A DNA stretch of 64,000 nucleotides from Bradyrhizobium sp. RD5-C2 (lineage in GTDB: Bacteria; Pseudomonadota; Alphaproteobacteria; Rhizobiales; Xanthobacteraceae). The DNA is taken from the NCBI RefSeq assembly GCF_019972155.1, contig NZ_BOVL01000009.1, positions 76,190 through 140,189 of the forward strand, in the 5' to 3' direction. Under the pieces are notes generated by a model. That model made no database searches. It was not told the origin of the DNA and worked only from the letters and a program-made list of their open reading frames with translations. The position numbers and the translations under genes are program-made. Shown here piece by piece: positions 8,502-17,663 of this stretch. Each line of letters opens with the position of its first letter. The first letter of the stretch is position 1.

Positions 8502-9749
8502 ATGGCGGGGACCCGTGCGCCGGCGCAAATTCAGACACGCTCCAAGTATCACGCCGCCGATATCCTGCTCCGACTCCTGAAAAGCCGGCGACGTCCTGCG
8601 TCCGCTCAAGCCGAAGCGGCAACGCGCTCCGGAAGCGCATTGGCGCCGGCGAAGCAGCGGGAGGTCCGGTTCGCGGATTTCGAAAGCGTCGCGAGGCTGA
8701 AGGAACGCGGGGGCCTTGCGAAAGACAGTCCGGAGAACTGGGATCGGCTCTGGCGACAAAATCCGGCGATGGCCGCCGTCAAATCGCAGCCAAGCATGGG
8801 GTGGGTGCTGGAAACCGAGCAGGGGATTGTCGGGTACCAGGGAAACATTCCCGTGCTCTACCAGCTCGAAAGCCGAACGATATTCGCCGCGACCGCCGCT
8901 GGCTTGGTGATCGACCCGGCGTACCGCACCCGCTGCATCGGCCTGCTGGCTTCGTTCTTTCGGCAGCGAGACGTCGATCTCCTTGTCATCACGAATTCGA
9001 CAGCATCGGTGGTCAATCAATCAAAAGCCCTTCATGCGAAGTCGTTGCCTGACCCCGACTACGACAAGATCCTGTTCTGGATCCTGGATGTCCATCGCTT
9101 CGCGCGGGTGCTCGCAGCGAAGTTCGACGTCGGGAGCGGAATGGAGTCTGTCGGAGCTTTCCTTGCCTCGTCGGCAATGCGTTTGGATTCGCTCCGCCGC
9201 GGACCACGGGGCCGTTCGACCAGCAAGGTGACGGAAATCGATGTGAGGGATATCGGGGACGAATTCGAAGCGCTGTGGCGACGCAAATTGGGCGAGGCCC
9301 CTCGGTTGCTGGCCGACCGAAGTCCCGCCTCTCTCCGGTGGCACTTCACGCTCCCTGGGAGCTCTTCGACGGTTGCCGTGCTTTGCTGCCATCGATTCCA
9401 GCGCTTGGCGGGGTATGCCGTCGTGCTGCATGCGGTCGACCGTGAGACAGGTTTGCGACGGTCGACGCTCGCCGACATCCTGGTGGAGCAGGATGACACA
9501 GACGTGACCGAGGCGCTGCTCGAGGCGGCCTATGCCAACGCGGTCGCGTCGGGCGGTCAACTCTTCGAGCTGGTCGGCGTGCCCGGACATATCCGGGAGA
9601 TCCTGATGAGATGGAATCCCTACGTCAGGACTTACCCGACCGATCCGCTCGTCTACAGGACGACGGACGAGGGCCTGGCTCGCGCCCTCGAAGACGAGAA
9701 CGCCTGGTACGCCGGCCCGTTCGACGGCGACGCAACGCTGCTGCCGTGA
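8502..9749 (+). CDS. GNAT-like acyltransferase of unknown substrate
   Basis: 415 residues from the ATG at 8502, with GGGAGGGA just upstream. The first 50 residues are basic and low complexity. An acyl-CoA-acyltransferase-like fold follows, with GYQGNIPVLYQLESR and GLVIDPAYRTRCIGLL in the place of GNAT motifs B and A. The usual R-x-x-G-x-G/A pyrophosphate loop reads R-T-R-C-I-G, so the first glycine is Cys. The length leaves room for a second GNAT-like lobe, as in FemX-type proteins. It is last in the operon after the carrier protein, so it may transfer an acyl or aminoacyl group from or to the carrier-bound intermediate. This is inference from position only. Confidence 0.7.
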   Translation: MAGTRAPAQIQTRSKYHAADILLRLLKSRRRPASAQAEAATRSGSALAPAKQREVRFADFESVARLKERGGLAKDSPENWDRLWRQNPAMAAVKSQPSMGWVLETEQGIVGYQGNIPVLYQLESRTIFAATAAGLVIDPAYRTRCIGLLASFFRQRDVDLLVITNSTASVVNQSKALHAKSLPDPDYDKILFWILDVHRFARVLAAKFDVGSGMESVGAFLASSAMRLDSLRRGPRGRSTSKVTEIDVRDIGDEFEALWRRKLGEAPRLLADRSPASLRWHFTLPGSSSTVAVLCCHRFQRLAGYAVVLHAVDRETGLRRSTLADILVEQDDTDVTEALLEAAYANAVASGGQLFELVGVPGHIREILMRWNPYVRTYPTDPLVYRTTDEGLARALEDENAWYAGPFDGDATLLP

Positions 9750-9793
9750 CGGCTCCGCTGAGCCGGCGCGGCGTCGGCCCCCTCACCCTTGCG

Positions 9794-10876
9794 TTAAAGC
9801 GCCGCCAGCACGGCCTTCGCGACATCTGCGGTGCCGTTGCTGCCGCCGAACTCGAACGGCTTGATGCCGGCGGCATAGACCTTGTCGACGGCGCGCTCGA
9901 TGCTTTCGGCGGCTTCAGCGGCGCTCTCCAGACCGTGCCTGTCGGCGAGCCAGTCCAGCATCATCGCAGCCGACAGGATCATCGCAGTCGGGTTGGCCTT
10001 GCCCTGCCCCATGATGTCGGGCGCCGTGCCATGACACGGCTGAAACACCGCGTAGCGGTCACCGATATCGGCCGACGGCGCCATGCCCATGCCGCCGATC
10101 AGACCGGCGGTGAGGTCGGACAGGATGTCGCCGAACATGTTTTCGGTCACCATGACGTCGAAGTCCCAGGGGCGCTTCACCAGCGCGGCCGCAGCCGCGT
10201 CGATGTAGAGGTGATCAGCCTTGACGTCGGGATGACGCTTCGCGGTCTCGTCGAAGATGCTCCGGAAGAACGCGAACGCCTTGAACACGTTCGCCTTGTC
10301 GACGCAAGTCAGCCCGCCGCCGACGCGGCCGCGCGCCTTGCGGCGTTCGGCAAGCCGGAAAGAGAACTCGAACAGCCGCTCCGAGGTTCGGCGCGTGATC
10401 ACCATGGTCTCGCGCGCCTCGCTGTCGGTGACGACGCCCTTGCCCATCGAGGCGAACAGGCCCTCGGTGGATTCCCTGATCACGACGAGGTCGATGCCCT
10501 TCTGATCGGCGCCGACGATCGTGCTCGGCACGCCCGGGATCAATCGCGCGGGCCGCACGCCAGCATATAGATCGAAGATCATGCGCAACTCGATCTGCGG
10601 CGCGATCTCGGTGTTATCAGGGTAGCGCACCGACGGCAGCCCGCAGGCGCCGAGCAGGATCGCGTCAGCCTCCTCGCACAGCCGCACCGTGCTCTCCGGC
10701 ATCGACTTGCCGGTCTGCTTGTAGTGGCCAGCACCGGCCGGCGCCTCGGTGAAGCGGAATTTGAGGCCGGACGACGCCTCGATCCTGCGCAGCACTTCGA
10801 GCGCCGGCGCCATCACCTCCGGACCGATGCCATCGCCACCGAGAACTGCGATGTGGAGTGCGTCGTTGGCGGACAT
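9794..10876 (-). CDS. Isocitrate/isopropylmalate-family dehydrogenase
   Basis: 360 residues covering the whole beta-decarboxylating dehydrogenase fold. Seen are AVLGGDGIGPEVMAPALEVLRR at the N-terminus, RMIFDLYAGVRPARLIPG, VVIRESTEGLFASMGKG, the metal-site region VTENMFGDILSDLTAGLIGGMGMAPSA, and FQPCHGTAPDIMGQGKANPTA. Enzymes of this family oxidise a 2-hydroxyacid with NAD(P) and decarboxylate it. Members outside leucine synthesis act on tartrate, malate or homoisocitrate. No leuCD is nearby, so 3-isopropylmalate need not be the substrate. The ATG at 10876 has GGAG 8 bases upstream; an earlier in-frame start would run into the repeat. It converges on the biosynthetic locus with 44 bases between. 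Confidence 0.85.
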   Translation of the reverse strand: MSANDALHIAVLGGDGIGPEVMAPALEVLRRIEASSGLKFRFTEAPAGAGHYKQTGKSMPESTVRLCEEADAILLGACGLPSVRYPDNTEIAPQIELRMIFDLYAGVRPARLIPGVPSTIVGADQKGIDLVVIRESTEGLFASMGKGVVTDSEARETMVITRRTSERLFEFSFRLAERRKARGRVGGGLTCVDKANVFKAFAFFRSIFDETAKRHPDVKADHLYIDAAAAALVKRPWDFDVMVTENMFGDILSDLTAGLIGGMGMAPSADIGDRYAVFQPCHGTAPDIMGQGKANPTAMILSAAMMLDWLADRHGLESAAEAAESIERAVDKVYAAGIKPFEFGGSNGTADVAKAVLAAL

Positions 10877-10897
10877 GGGAAGCTCCGAAAGATGACC

Positions 10898-10972
10898 GTC
10901 ATTCCGGGGCGCGAAGCGAACCCGGAATCTCGAGATTCCGGGTTCGATGCTTCGCATCGCCCCGGAATGACA
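10898..10972. repeat. Intergenic palindromic repeat (ATTCCGGGGCG family)
   Basis: The arms GTCATTCCGGGGCG and CGCCCCGGAATGAC (one end offset) enclose an inner dyad, CCCGGAATCTCGAGATTCCGGG. This gives a nested cruciform of about 75 bases between the dehydrogenase and alcohol dehydrogenase genes. Repeats of this form are abundant between genes in Bradyrhizobium. Confidence 0.8.
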
Positions 10973-10982
10973 GCAGAGAAAA

Positions 10983-12053
10983 CTAAGGCGTCAGCACCGC
11001 GCGCCCGACGAGCTGACCCTTGTGCAGACTGGTCAGCGCCTCGTTCGCCTTCGCCAGCGGCATCGGCGTGACCGGGATCGCCGGGATCTTCTTCGTCCGC
11101 ACCAGGTCGAGCAGCTCCTGTGTCTCGCGCAGATTGCCGACATAGCTGCCCTGGATGGTAACCGCCTTGATCGGGATCAGCGGCAGCGCCCAGGTCGCGC
11201 CGCCGCCGAACAGGCCGACAATCACGAGCTTGCCGCCCTTGGTCAGGCAGTCGAAGCCGAGTTGCGAGGTCTGGGCGTTGCCGACCAGGTCGATCGCAGC
11301 GCGGATCGGCTGCCCCGCTTTCTTGATGAGCTGCTCCAGCGCGTGGGGCGCCTTGCCGTCGACGGTCGCGAGCGCACCGGCAGCTTCCGCTGCCTCGCGC
11401 TTCCTGGCGTCGATATCGACCACGATCGCGCCCTTGCCGCCCATCGCCTTCAACAGCGAGAGCGCCATCAGACCGAGACCACCGGCGCCGAAGATTACGA
11501 TCGGCGTGTCGAGATCCTTCTCGACCTTCTTGAGTGCGCTGTAGGTCGTAACACCAGAGCAGGCGTAAGGCGCGGCCGTGACGGGATCGAGCCCCTTGAG
11601 GTCGAGCAGATATTTCGGATGCGGCACCGTCATGTGATCGGCATAGCCGCCGTCGCAATAGACGCCGAGCGCATTCGGCTTGATCGCGCACATGTTCTCG
11701 TCGCCGCCGAGGCAGGTCGGGCATTTGCCGCAGCCGAGCCACGGATAGGCGAGCGTGACATCGCCGACCTTCAGGCCGCCCTTGTCGGCGTCCTTCACAT
11801 CCGGCCCGAAGGCGACGATTTCGCCGACCGTCTCATGGCCCATCGTGCGCGGCAGCGAGACGCCGCGGTCCTTCAGCGACAGCGGCTTGCGGCCATGGCC
11901 GAGATCATAACCGCCCTCCCAGATGTGCAGGTCGCTGTGGCAGACGCCGGCGGCCTTCACCTTGATCAGCACCTGCGTGCCCGACGGCTGCGGCGTCGGC
12001 TGATCGACCTCTTTCAAGGGGGCATTGAAATCGACGACCTGGAAACTCTTCAT
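10983..12053 (-). CDS. Zinc-dependent alcohol dehydrogenase (MDR family)
   Basis: 356 residues from the ATG at 12053, with GGGAG upstream; longer frames upstream are not supported. The catalytic zinc site is visible as Cys38 (GVCHSD) and GHE at 72-74. The structural zinc site is Cys108, Cys111, Cys114 and Cys122 (CGKCPTC...MC). The nucleotide-binding loop is GAGGLGL near 186. These are all the residues required for an active medium-chain NAD-dependent alcohol dehydrogenase in the cytoplasm. It lies directly upstream of the isopropylmalate-type dehydrogenase on the same strand, separated by a palindromic repeat, so the two may not share one stable transcript. Substrate unknown. Confidence 0.88.
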   Translation of the reverse strand: MKSFQVVDFNAPLKEVDQPTPQPSGTQVLIKVKAAGVCHSDLHIWEGGYDLGHGRKPLSLKDRGVSLPRTMGHETVGEIVAFGPDVKDADKGGLKVGDVTLAYPWLGCGKCPTCLGGDENMCAIKPNALGVYCDGGYADHMTVPHPKYLLDLKGLDPVTAAPYACSGVTTYSALKKVEKDLDTPIVIFGAGGLGLMALSLLKAMGGKGAIVVDIDARKREAAEAAGALATVDGKAPHALEQLIKKAGQPIRAAIDLVGNAQTSQLGFDCLTKGGKLVIVGLFGGGATWALPLIPIKAVTIQGSYVGNLRETQELLDLVRTKKIPAIPVTPMPLAKANEALTSLHKGQLVGRAVLTP

Positions 12054-12195
12054 CGCTGTTCTCCCGAAGCTTGTTCTTGAGGCGGACCTTGCCACGCCTG
12101 CCCGCCCGGGACAAACGCTCAAGACCCCATTTTCGAGCAAGCCGCCATGCAGCTCGCTCGACGGCCAACGCGCCACTATTCAGAGGCGTGAGTAT

Positions 12196-13164
12196 TCAGA
12201 TCAACGGATGATGGCAAGCCGCGAACTGGCCGGGCGCAACCACGCGCAGTTCCGGCACCTCGCTGGCACAGCGCGCATCGGCCCGCGGGCAGCGGGTGCG
12301 GAAGCGGCAGCCCGACGGCGGCGCGATCGGCGAGGGCGGCTCGCCGACCGGCACGCTCGTGGTCGGCCGGACATCCGGATCCGGCACCGGGATCGCTTCG
12401 ATGAGCAGCGCGGTATAAGGATGCGCCGGCCGCGCAAACAACTGCTCCGACGGACCGACCTCGCAGAGCCGGCCGAGATACATCACCGCGACGCGATCCG
12501 AGACCGCCTTCACCACGGCGAGGTCGTGGGCGATGAACAGCAGGGTCAGGCCGTAGCGCGCCTTCATCTCCTCCAGCAGATTGAGGATCTGCGCTCGGAT
12601 CGAGACATCGAGCGCGGACACCGGCTCGTCGCAGATCACGAATTCCGGATTGAGCACCAGCGAACGGGCGATGCAGATGCGCTGGCATTGTCCGCCGGAG
12701 AATTCGTGCGGCAGGCGTCCGCTCACCAGCGCGGGGTCGAGCCCGACCGCCGACAGCACCTCGCTGACGCGCCGCCAGCGTTCCTCGGGATCCTTGACGC
12801 CGGCGATCACCAGCGGCTCGGCGACGATATCGCCGATCCGCCGCCGCGGATTGAGCGAGGCAATCGGGTCCTGGAAGATCAACTGCACGCGGCGGCGCAT
12901 CTTGCGCAGCGCCTCGCCCTTCAGGGAGGTGAGATCGTGCCCGTCGAACAGCACCTTGCCGGAGACCGCCTGGCGCAATTGCAGCACGGCGCGGCCGAGC
13001 GTGGACTTGCCGCAGCCGGATTCGCCGACCAGCCCCAGCGTCTCGCCACGCGCGATCTCGAGGCTGACATCGGAGACGGCATGGATGGTCTTGCCCCCCA
13101 CCGAATACTCGACGACGAGGTTTTCCACTTTCATCAGTGGATTGGAGGCAGCCTGCAACATCAT
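12196..13164 (-). CDS. dppF: ABC transporter ATPase, DppF/OppF type
   Basis: 322 residues. The P-loop GESGCGKST, Q-loop VQLIFQDP, Walker B FVICDEP and switch His (IAHDL) are intact. The signature reads FSGGQCQRICIARS, with Cys where Arg is usual after SGGQ. The C-terminal oligopeptide-type tail has CRFRTRCPRADARC. It pairs with the DppD-type ATPase to energise uptake of peptides or other small solutes. The start ATG (13164) overlaps the stop of the upstream ATPase by four bases. Last gene of the five-gene operon DppA-B-C-D-F read on the minus strand. The symbol marks family position, not proven substrate. Confidence 0.88.
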   Translation of the reverse strand: MMLQAASNPLMKVENLVVEYSVGGKTIHAVSDVSLEIARGETLGLVGESGCGKSTLGRAVLQLRQAVSGKVLFDGHDLTSLKGEALRKMRRRVQLIFQDPIASLNPRRRIGDIVAEPLVIAGVKDPEERWRRVSEVLSAVGLDPALVSGRLPHEFSGGQCQRICIARSLVLNPEFVICDEPVSALDVSIRAQILNLLEEMKARYGLTLLFIAHDLAVVKAVSDRVAVMYLGRLCEVGPSEQLFARPAHPYTALLIEAIPVPDPDVRPTTSVPVGEPPSPIAPPSGCRFRTRCPRADARCASEVPELRVVAPGQFAACHHPLI

Positions 13165-14147
13165 GCGCGGCCTCCCGCCGCGATCGGATGGAAGCAGGCA
13201 TAGAGATGCTCTAACGTCTCTGCCGGACTGAGCCGCGGCTTCTCCGTACTGCAGCGCCCGGCGGAATAGCGGCAACGCGGCGAGAACGAGCAGCCTTTCA
13301 GCGGCCGGGTCGGATCCGGCGGCCGTCCCGAAATCGCCGGCAGCGGCGTATGCGGCGGCACGTCGAGCTTCGGCAGCGCGGCGAGCAGCGCCTCGGTGTA
13401 GGGCATCCGCATCTGCTTGAACAACGCAGGCGTCGGCGCACGCTCGACCACGCGCCCCGCATACATCACCGCGACCTCGTCGGTGCGGCCGGCGACCACG
13501 CCGAGATCATGCGTGATGATGATCATCGCCATATGGCGGCGCTGCTGCTCGCGTGCCAAGAGATCCAGGATCTGCGCCTGGATCGTGACGTCGAGCGCGG
13601 TGGTCGGCTCGTCGGCGATCAGGAGTTTTGGTTCGCAGGACAACGCCACCGCGATCGCGACGCGCTGGCGCATGCCGCCGGACAGCTGATGCGGATATTG
13701 CGTCAGCCGCTGCTCGGGTGCGGGAATGCCGACCGCCGTCAGCAGCTCGATGCTGCGCTGCCTGGCCTGGGCCAGATCGAGCTCGAGATGTTCCTGGATG
13801 GTCTCGATCAGCTGGGTGCCGATGGTCAGCACCGGATTGAGCGAGGTCATGGGATCCTGGAACACGACCGCGAGCGAGCGGCCGCGCAGCTTGCGCAATT
13901 TCTCCGCCGGCAGCGTCGTGAGATCCTGCCCGTCGAACATCACGCGGCCGGACAGCTTAGCCTTCTTAGGCAGAAGCTGCAGGACGGCCCGCGACAGCAT
14001 GGTCTTGCCGCAGCCGGATTCGCCGACAATGCCGAGCGTCTTGCCGGCGCCGACGGTGAGATCGACATGATCGACCGCCCGCAGGTTGCCGCGCGGTGTC
14101 GGCAGGTCGACCACCGCGTTCTCGACCGAAAGCAGCGCACCGCTCAT
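13161..14147 (-). CDS. dppD: ABC transporter ATPase, DppD/OppD type
   Basis: 328 residues. P-loop GESGCGKT, Q-loop [12 protein letters not shown], signature [12 protein letters not shown], Walker [13 protein letters not shown] and ITHDLG are all present. The C-terminal cysteine-containing tail typical of the oligopeptide branch reads [14 protein letters not shown]. It is one of the two cytoplasmic ATPases of the importer encoded at 12196-17498. It overlaps both neighbours by four bases, which implies coupled translation. Confidence 0.9.
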   Translation of the reverse strand: MSGALLSVENAVVDLPTPRGNLRAVDHVDLTVGAGKTLGIVGESGCGKTMLSRAVLQLLPKKAKLSGRVMFDGQDLTTLPAEKLRKLRGRSLAVVFQDPMTSLNPVLTIGTQLIETIQEHLELDLAQARQRSIELLTAVGIPAPEQRLTQYPHQLSGGMRQRVAIAVALSCEPKLLIADEPTTALDVTIQAQILDLLAREQQRRHMAMIIITHDLGVVAGRTDEVAVMYAGRVVERAPTPALFKQMRMPYTEALLAALPKLDVPPHTPLPAISGRPPDPTRPLKGCSFSPRCRYSAGRCSTEKPRLSPAETLEHLYACFHPIAAGGRA

Positions 14148-15013
14148 AGCGCACCCTGCCTCGGGTCGGTCAGCGCACGCATCGTGTCGCCGATCAGGTT
14201 GAATGAAAGCACGGTCAGGAACATCGCAATCGCCGGAATGAAGGCCAGCCGCGGCGCCACGTCGAGGCTTTCACGCCCCTCCCCGATCATGCTGCCCCAG
14301 CTCGAGATCGGCGGCGGCACGCCGAGGCCGAGGAAGGAGAGCGAGCCCTCGACCACGATGGTGACGGCGACGCCGAGCAGGAAGAAGGCGATGAGCGGCA
14401 GCAGCACGTTGGGCAGCAGCTCGCGCAGCAGAATGCGCGCATGGGTGGCGCCGAGCGCCTGCGCCGCGATGACGAATTCGCGCCGTGCCAGCGTCAGGGT
14501 CGCGGCCCGCGCCACCCGCATGAAGGCCGGAATGCCGAGCACACCGAGGATGCAGGTCAGGTTGAAGATCGACTGGCCGAGATAGGCGGTGACCGCAAGC
14601 GCCAGGATCAGCGGCGGGAACGCCAGCAGCACATCCATGCTGCCGACCACGAAGGATTCGAACCGACCGCGGAAATAGCCGGCGAGCATGCCGAGCGCAC
14701 CGCCGATGGTGACGCCGATCATCGGTGCGCAAAGGCCGACGATCAGCGAGATGCGTGCGCCATAGATCAGCCGCGACAGCTCATCCCGGCCGAGGCCGTC
14801 GGTGCCGAGCCAATGCTCGGCCGAGAACGGCGCCCGCCGCTCCAGCATGTCCATGTCGGTCGGGCTCGGCAGCGGCAGCAGGTCAGCAAAGATCGCGACC
14901 GCGAACACCAGCACCATCCAGCCGATCGCGCACCAGAACAGCATGCCGAGCCGGCGGCGGCGCCGCGCCGGCGTCGCTTCGGTCTCGTCGAGGCTGAGCT
15001 CAAGCGTGGCCAT
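14144..15013 (-). CDS. dppC: ABC transporter permease, DppC/OppC type
   Basis: 289 residues. An Arg-rich cytoplasmic N-terminus precedes the first membrane helix (about 27-47). The OppC_N-type segment holds HWLGTDGLGRDELSRLIYG. The ATPase-contact loop EFVIAAQALGATHARILLRELLPN is the EAA motif. Several further membrane helices follow. The gene overlaps the DppB-type permease by 14 bases and the DppD-type ATPase by four. It forms half of the inner-membrane channel. Confidence 0.9.
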   Translation of the reverse strand: MATLELSLDETEATPARRRRRLGMLFWCAIGWMVLVFAVAIFADLLPLPSPTDMDMLERRAPFSAEHWLGTDGLGRDELSRLIYGARISLIVGLCAPMIGVTIGGALGMLAGYFRGRFESFVVGSMDVLLAFPPLILALAVTAYLGQSIFNLTCILGVLGIPAFMRVARAATLTLARREFVIAAQALGATHARILLRELLPNVLLPLIAFFLLGVAVTIVVEGSLSFLGLGVPPPISSWGSMIGEGRESLDVAPRLAFIPAIAMFLTVLSFNLIGDTMRALTDPRQGAL

Positions 15014-15950
15014 GGCGGATCCTCGGGTCGAGCACGGCGTAAAGCAGGTCGACGATGAAGTTCATGATCACGAAGCCCGCGGCAACCAGCAGCACCACGC
15101 CCTGCAGAATGATGAGGTCACGGGTATAGATCGCGCCGACCAGAAGGCGCCCGATCCCCGGCAATGCGAAGATCGATTCGACGATCACGGCGCCGCCGAT
15201 CAGGCGGCCGATATTGATGCCGGTGATGGTGACGAGCGTCAGCGAGGACGGCTTCAGCGCGTGCACGAACAGGATGCGGGACGGCTTCAGGCCCTTCGCC
15301 TTGGCGAGCGCGATATAATCCTCCTGCAACGCTGCGATCATGTCGGAGCGCAGCACGCGCATGATGCCCGGCCATTCCGCAAGCCCGAGCGTCAGCGCCG
15401 GCAGCACCATGAAGCGCAGGTTGGCGACCGGGTCCTCGGTGAACGGCACGTAGCCCGTCGCCGGCAACATGCGCAGCTCGACCGCAAACAAATAGATCAG
15501 GAGGATCGCGGAAAGGAAGGTCGGCACCGACAGCATGCCGAAGGCCGAGCCGGTCATGAAGCGGTCGAACGCCGAGCCCGCCTTGGCGGCGCATGCGATC
15601 GCGAGCGGCACGCCGATCGCAAGCCCGATCAGCTCGGCGAGGATCATCAGCTCGAACGAGACCGGGACGCGCTCGCTGACCGCCTGCCACACGGTCTGCC
15701 CGGTGCGGAACGAGCGTCCGAAATCGCCTTGCAGGATGTGCCACAGCCAGCTGAGATAGCGCAGCCAGATCGGCTGATCGAGCCCCAAGTCGTGACGCAG
15801 GGCCGCGACATTCTCAGGCGTCGCCTGGTCGCCGAGGATCACGTAGGCCAGATCGCCGGGCAACAGCGAGGCGATCACGAAGGTGAGAACCGAAACCGCG
15901 ATCAGCACCGGTACCAGGTACAGGAGCCTGCGCGCGACGAAGAACAGCAT
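15000..15950 (-). CDS. dppB: ABC transporter permease, DppB/OppB type
   Basis: 316 residues. It begins MLFFVARRLLYLVPVLIAVSVLTF, the typical first helix of DppB proteins. The GDFGRSFRTGQTV segment and an EAA loop (DYIALAKAKGLKPSRILFVHALK) follow. Around six membrane helices are expected. It lies only 6 bases downstream of the solute-binding protein gene on the minus strand, so it belongs to the same transcript. Confidence 0.9.
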   Translation of the reverse strand: MLFFVARRLLYLVPVLIAVSVLTFVIASLLPGDLAYVILGDQATPENVAALRHDLGLDQPIWLRYLSWLWHILQGDFGRSFRTGQTVWQAVSERVPVSFELMILAELIGLAIGVPLAIACAAKAGSAFDRFMTGSAFGMLSVPTFLSAILLIYLFAVELRMLPATGYVPFTEDPVANLRFMVLPALTLGLAEWPGIMRVLRSDMIAALQEDYIALAKAKGLKPSRILFVHALKPSSLTLVTITGINIGRLIGGAVIVESIFALPGIGRLLVGAIYTRDLIILQGVVLLVAAGFVIMNFIVDLLYAVLDPRIRHGHA

Positions 15951-15956
15951 GAAACG

Positions 15957-17498
15957 CTATTCCTTCCAGGCGTAGGAGACGTCGAGCACCCCGTTGAACA
16001 TTTTCGGCACGCCCTTCACCTTTACGCTTGAGATCGCGTAGTAGGTGTTCTGGAAGGTCCAGAACCAGATCGCCTCCTTGTTGATCAGGCGGCTGATCGC
16101 GCAATAGTCCTCGGTACGCTGGGCGACGTCGGCGGTGGTTCGCGCATGCTCAAGCAGCCGGTCGAGCTCCGGATTGGAGTAGTTCGCCAGCGCGACCGGG
16201 CTGCCGGTGTGGAAATTGGCGTACATCTGCGGATCGGGATCGGCGAGATCAACGATGCGCCACGGCGTCAGCTGGAACTGGCGCATGAAGGCACGCGGGG
16301 GAATGGTCGCCTGATCGACCTGCTCGATCTCCATATTGGCGCCGATCCGCTTCCAGAATTGCTGCAACACCTGACCGCCGGTGCGGCCGCGCGGCGTTGC
16401 CGTGACCAGCATCTTGAACTCGACCGGCTTGCCGTAGTCCTTGAGCAGCGCCTTGGCCTTTTCGACATCGAAGGGCAACGCGCCGTCATCCTTGCACTTC
16501 ACCCAGGACCCGTCGCCGTAGGGATTGCTGGCCGGCCGCGCCAGGCCATTGGTAATCGCTTGCGACATCTTGTTGCGGTCGAGCGCCATCACCAGCGCCT
16601 GGCGCACGCGCACGTCGTCGAACGGCGGGACCTTGGTGTTGAAGGCAGCGACTGCAGCCCCCGAGCCTTCATAGGTATGCACGGTTAGACTGGTATCCTT
16701 GCGCGCCTTGATGATGTTGTCGGCGTCGGTCTCGTCGTCCCAGACGATGTCGGCCTCGCCCGATTGCAGCGAGGCAAAGCGCGACTGCGCGTCCGGCAGC
16801 GGCTTCAGGATGATGCGGTCGAGATAGGGCTTGCCCTTGTCCCAGTAGTCCGGGTTCTTCTCCAGCACCATGCGGTCGCCGGCGGCCCAGGATTTCAGAA
16901 TGTAGGGACCGGTGCCGACCGGGTTGCGATTGTAATCATCGCCCTTGGTCTTCCACGCGGTCGGCGACTGCATCACGTTGTTGGAGCTCTGGATCGACTG
17001 CGTCGCCGGAAAGTTCACCGCCGGGTCGCTAAAATTGTAGCGCACCGTGAGGTCATCAATGACATCCACGCTCTTGATGCTGGTGATGTAGAAGGCGCAG
17101 CGGCACTTGTTGGCCGGATCCTTCTGGCGGTCGAAATTCTCCTTCACCGCCTGCGCATTGAACGGCGTGCCGTCGTGGAATTTGACGCCGGGCCGCAGCT
17201 TGATGGTCCAGGTCTTGAAGTCCTCGGAATGGTCCCACGACAGCGCGAGCTTCGGCTTCGGCTCGCCCTTGTCGTCGAGCGTCATCAGCGTGTCGAAGAT
17301 TGCGGCTGCCGCGGTGTTGGCCGACGTATCGTAAACGCCGACCTTGAGCGGGTCGAAGCCCGCGATGTCCAGCTCCTGGCCGACGGTGAGCGTACCGCCC
17401 TGCTTCTGCGCATGGGCCGGTGCAGCGAACGCCGCGGCACCTAATCCCGCCACAAGAAATATGCGCGCAACTGCGTGCGCGCGCCCGGCCAGCTTCAT
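15957..17498 (-). CDS. dppA: Periplasmic solute-binding protein, DppA/OppA family
   Basis: 513 residues. The signal peptide is cleaved near AHAQ (about residue 30). The mature chain starts KQGGTLTVGQELDIAGFDPLK, typical of SBP family 5, and contains the family block HDGTPFNAQAVKENFDR and NPVGTGPYILKSW. It captures the solute for the DppB-C-D-F importer. First gene of the operon; the promoter should lie in 17499-17614. The cargo could be peptides, nickel-chelates, sugars or aromatic compounds. Nothing in the sequence decides this. Confidence 0.9.
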   Translation of the reverse strand: MKLAGRAHAVARIFLVAGLGAAAFAAPAHAQKQGGTLTVGQELDIAGFDPLKVGVYDTSANTAAAAIFDTLMTLDDKGEPKPKLALSWDHSEDFKTWTIKLRPGVKFHDGTPFNAQAVKENFDRQKDPANKCRCAFYITSIKSVDVIDDLTVRYNFSDPAVNFPATQSIQSSNNVMQSPTAWKTKGDDYNRNPVGTGPYILKSWAAGDRMVLEKNPDYWDKGKPYLDRIILKPLPDAQSRFASLQSGEADIVWDDETDADNIIKARKDTSLTVHTYEGSGAAVAAFNTKVPPFDDVRVRQALVMALDRNKMSQAITNGLARPASNPYGDGSWVKCKDDGALPFDVEKAKALLKDYGKPVEFKMLVTATPRGRTGGQVLQQFWKRIGANMEIEQVDQATIPPRAFMRQFQLTPWRIVDLADPDPQMYANFHTGSPVALANYSNPELDRLLEHARTTADVAQRTEDYCAISRLINKEAIWFWTFQNTYYAISSVKVKGVPKMFNGVLDVSYAWKE

Positions 17499-17614
17499 CG
17501 ATGGTCCCTCCCAGGTGGGCGACGTCCGGTGTTCCGGATCGTCGTACGTTGGGCGGCAGCTTGTCCGGAATCGCCGCGCACGACAAGACCGTAAAACGGA
17601 TGAAAAGCCGCAGG

Positions 17615-17654
17615 CAGATCACGATGCGATCATGCGGACCCGCATCGTGATCTG
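17615..17654. repeat. Perfect 14-bp inverted repeat between operons
   Basis: CAGATCACGATGCG (17615-17628) and CGCATCGTGATCTG (17641-17654) are exact inverted repeats around a 12-base loop. There is no T tract, so this looks like a repeat element rather than a simple terminator. It lies between the CoA transferase gene and the dpp operon. Confidence 0.75.
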
Positions 17655-17663
17655 GCCGACCGG

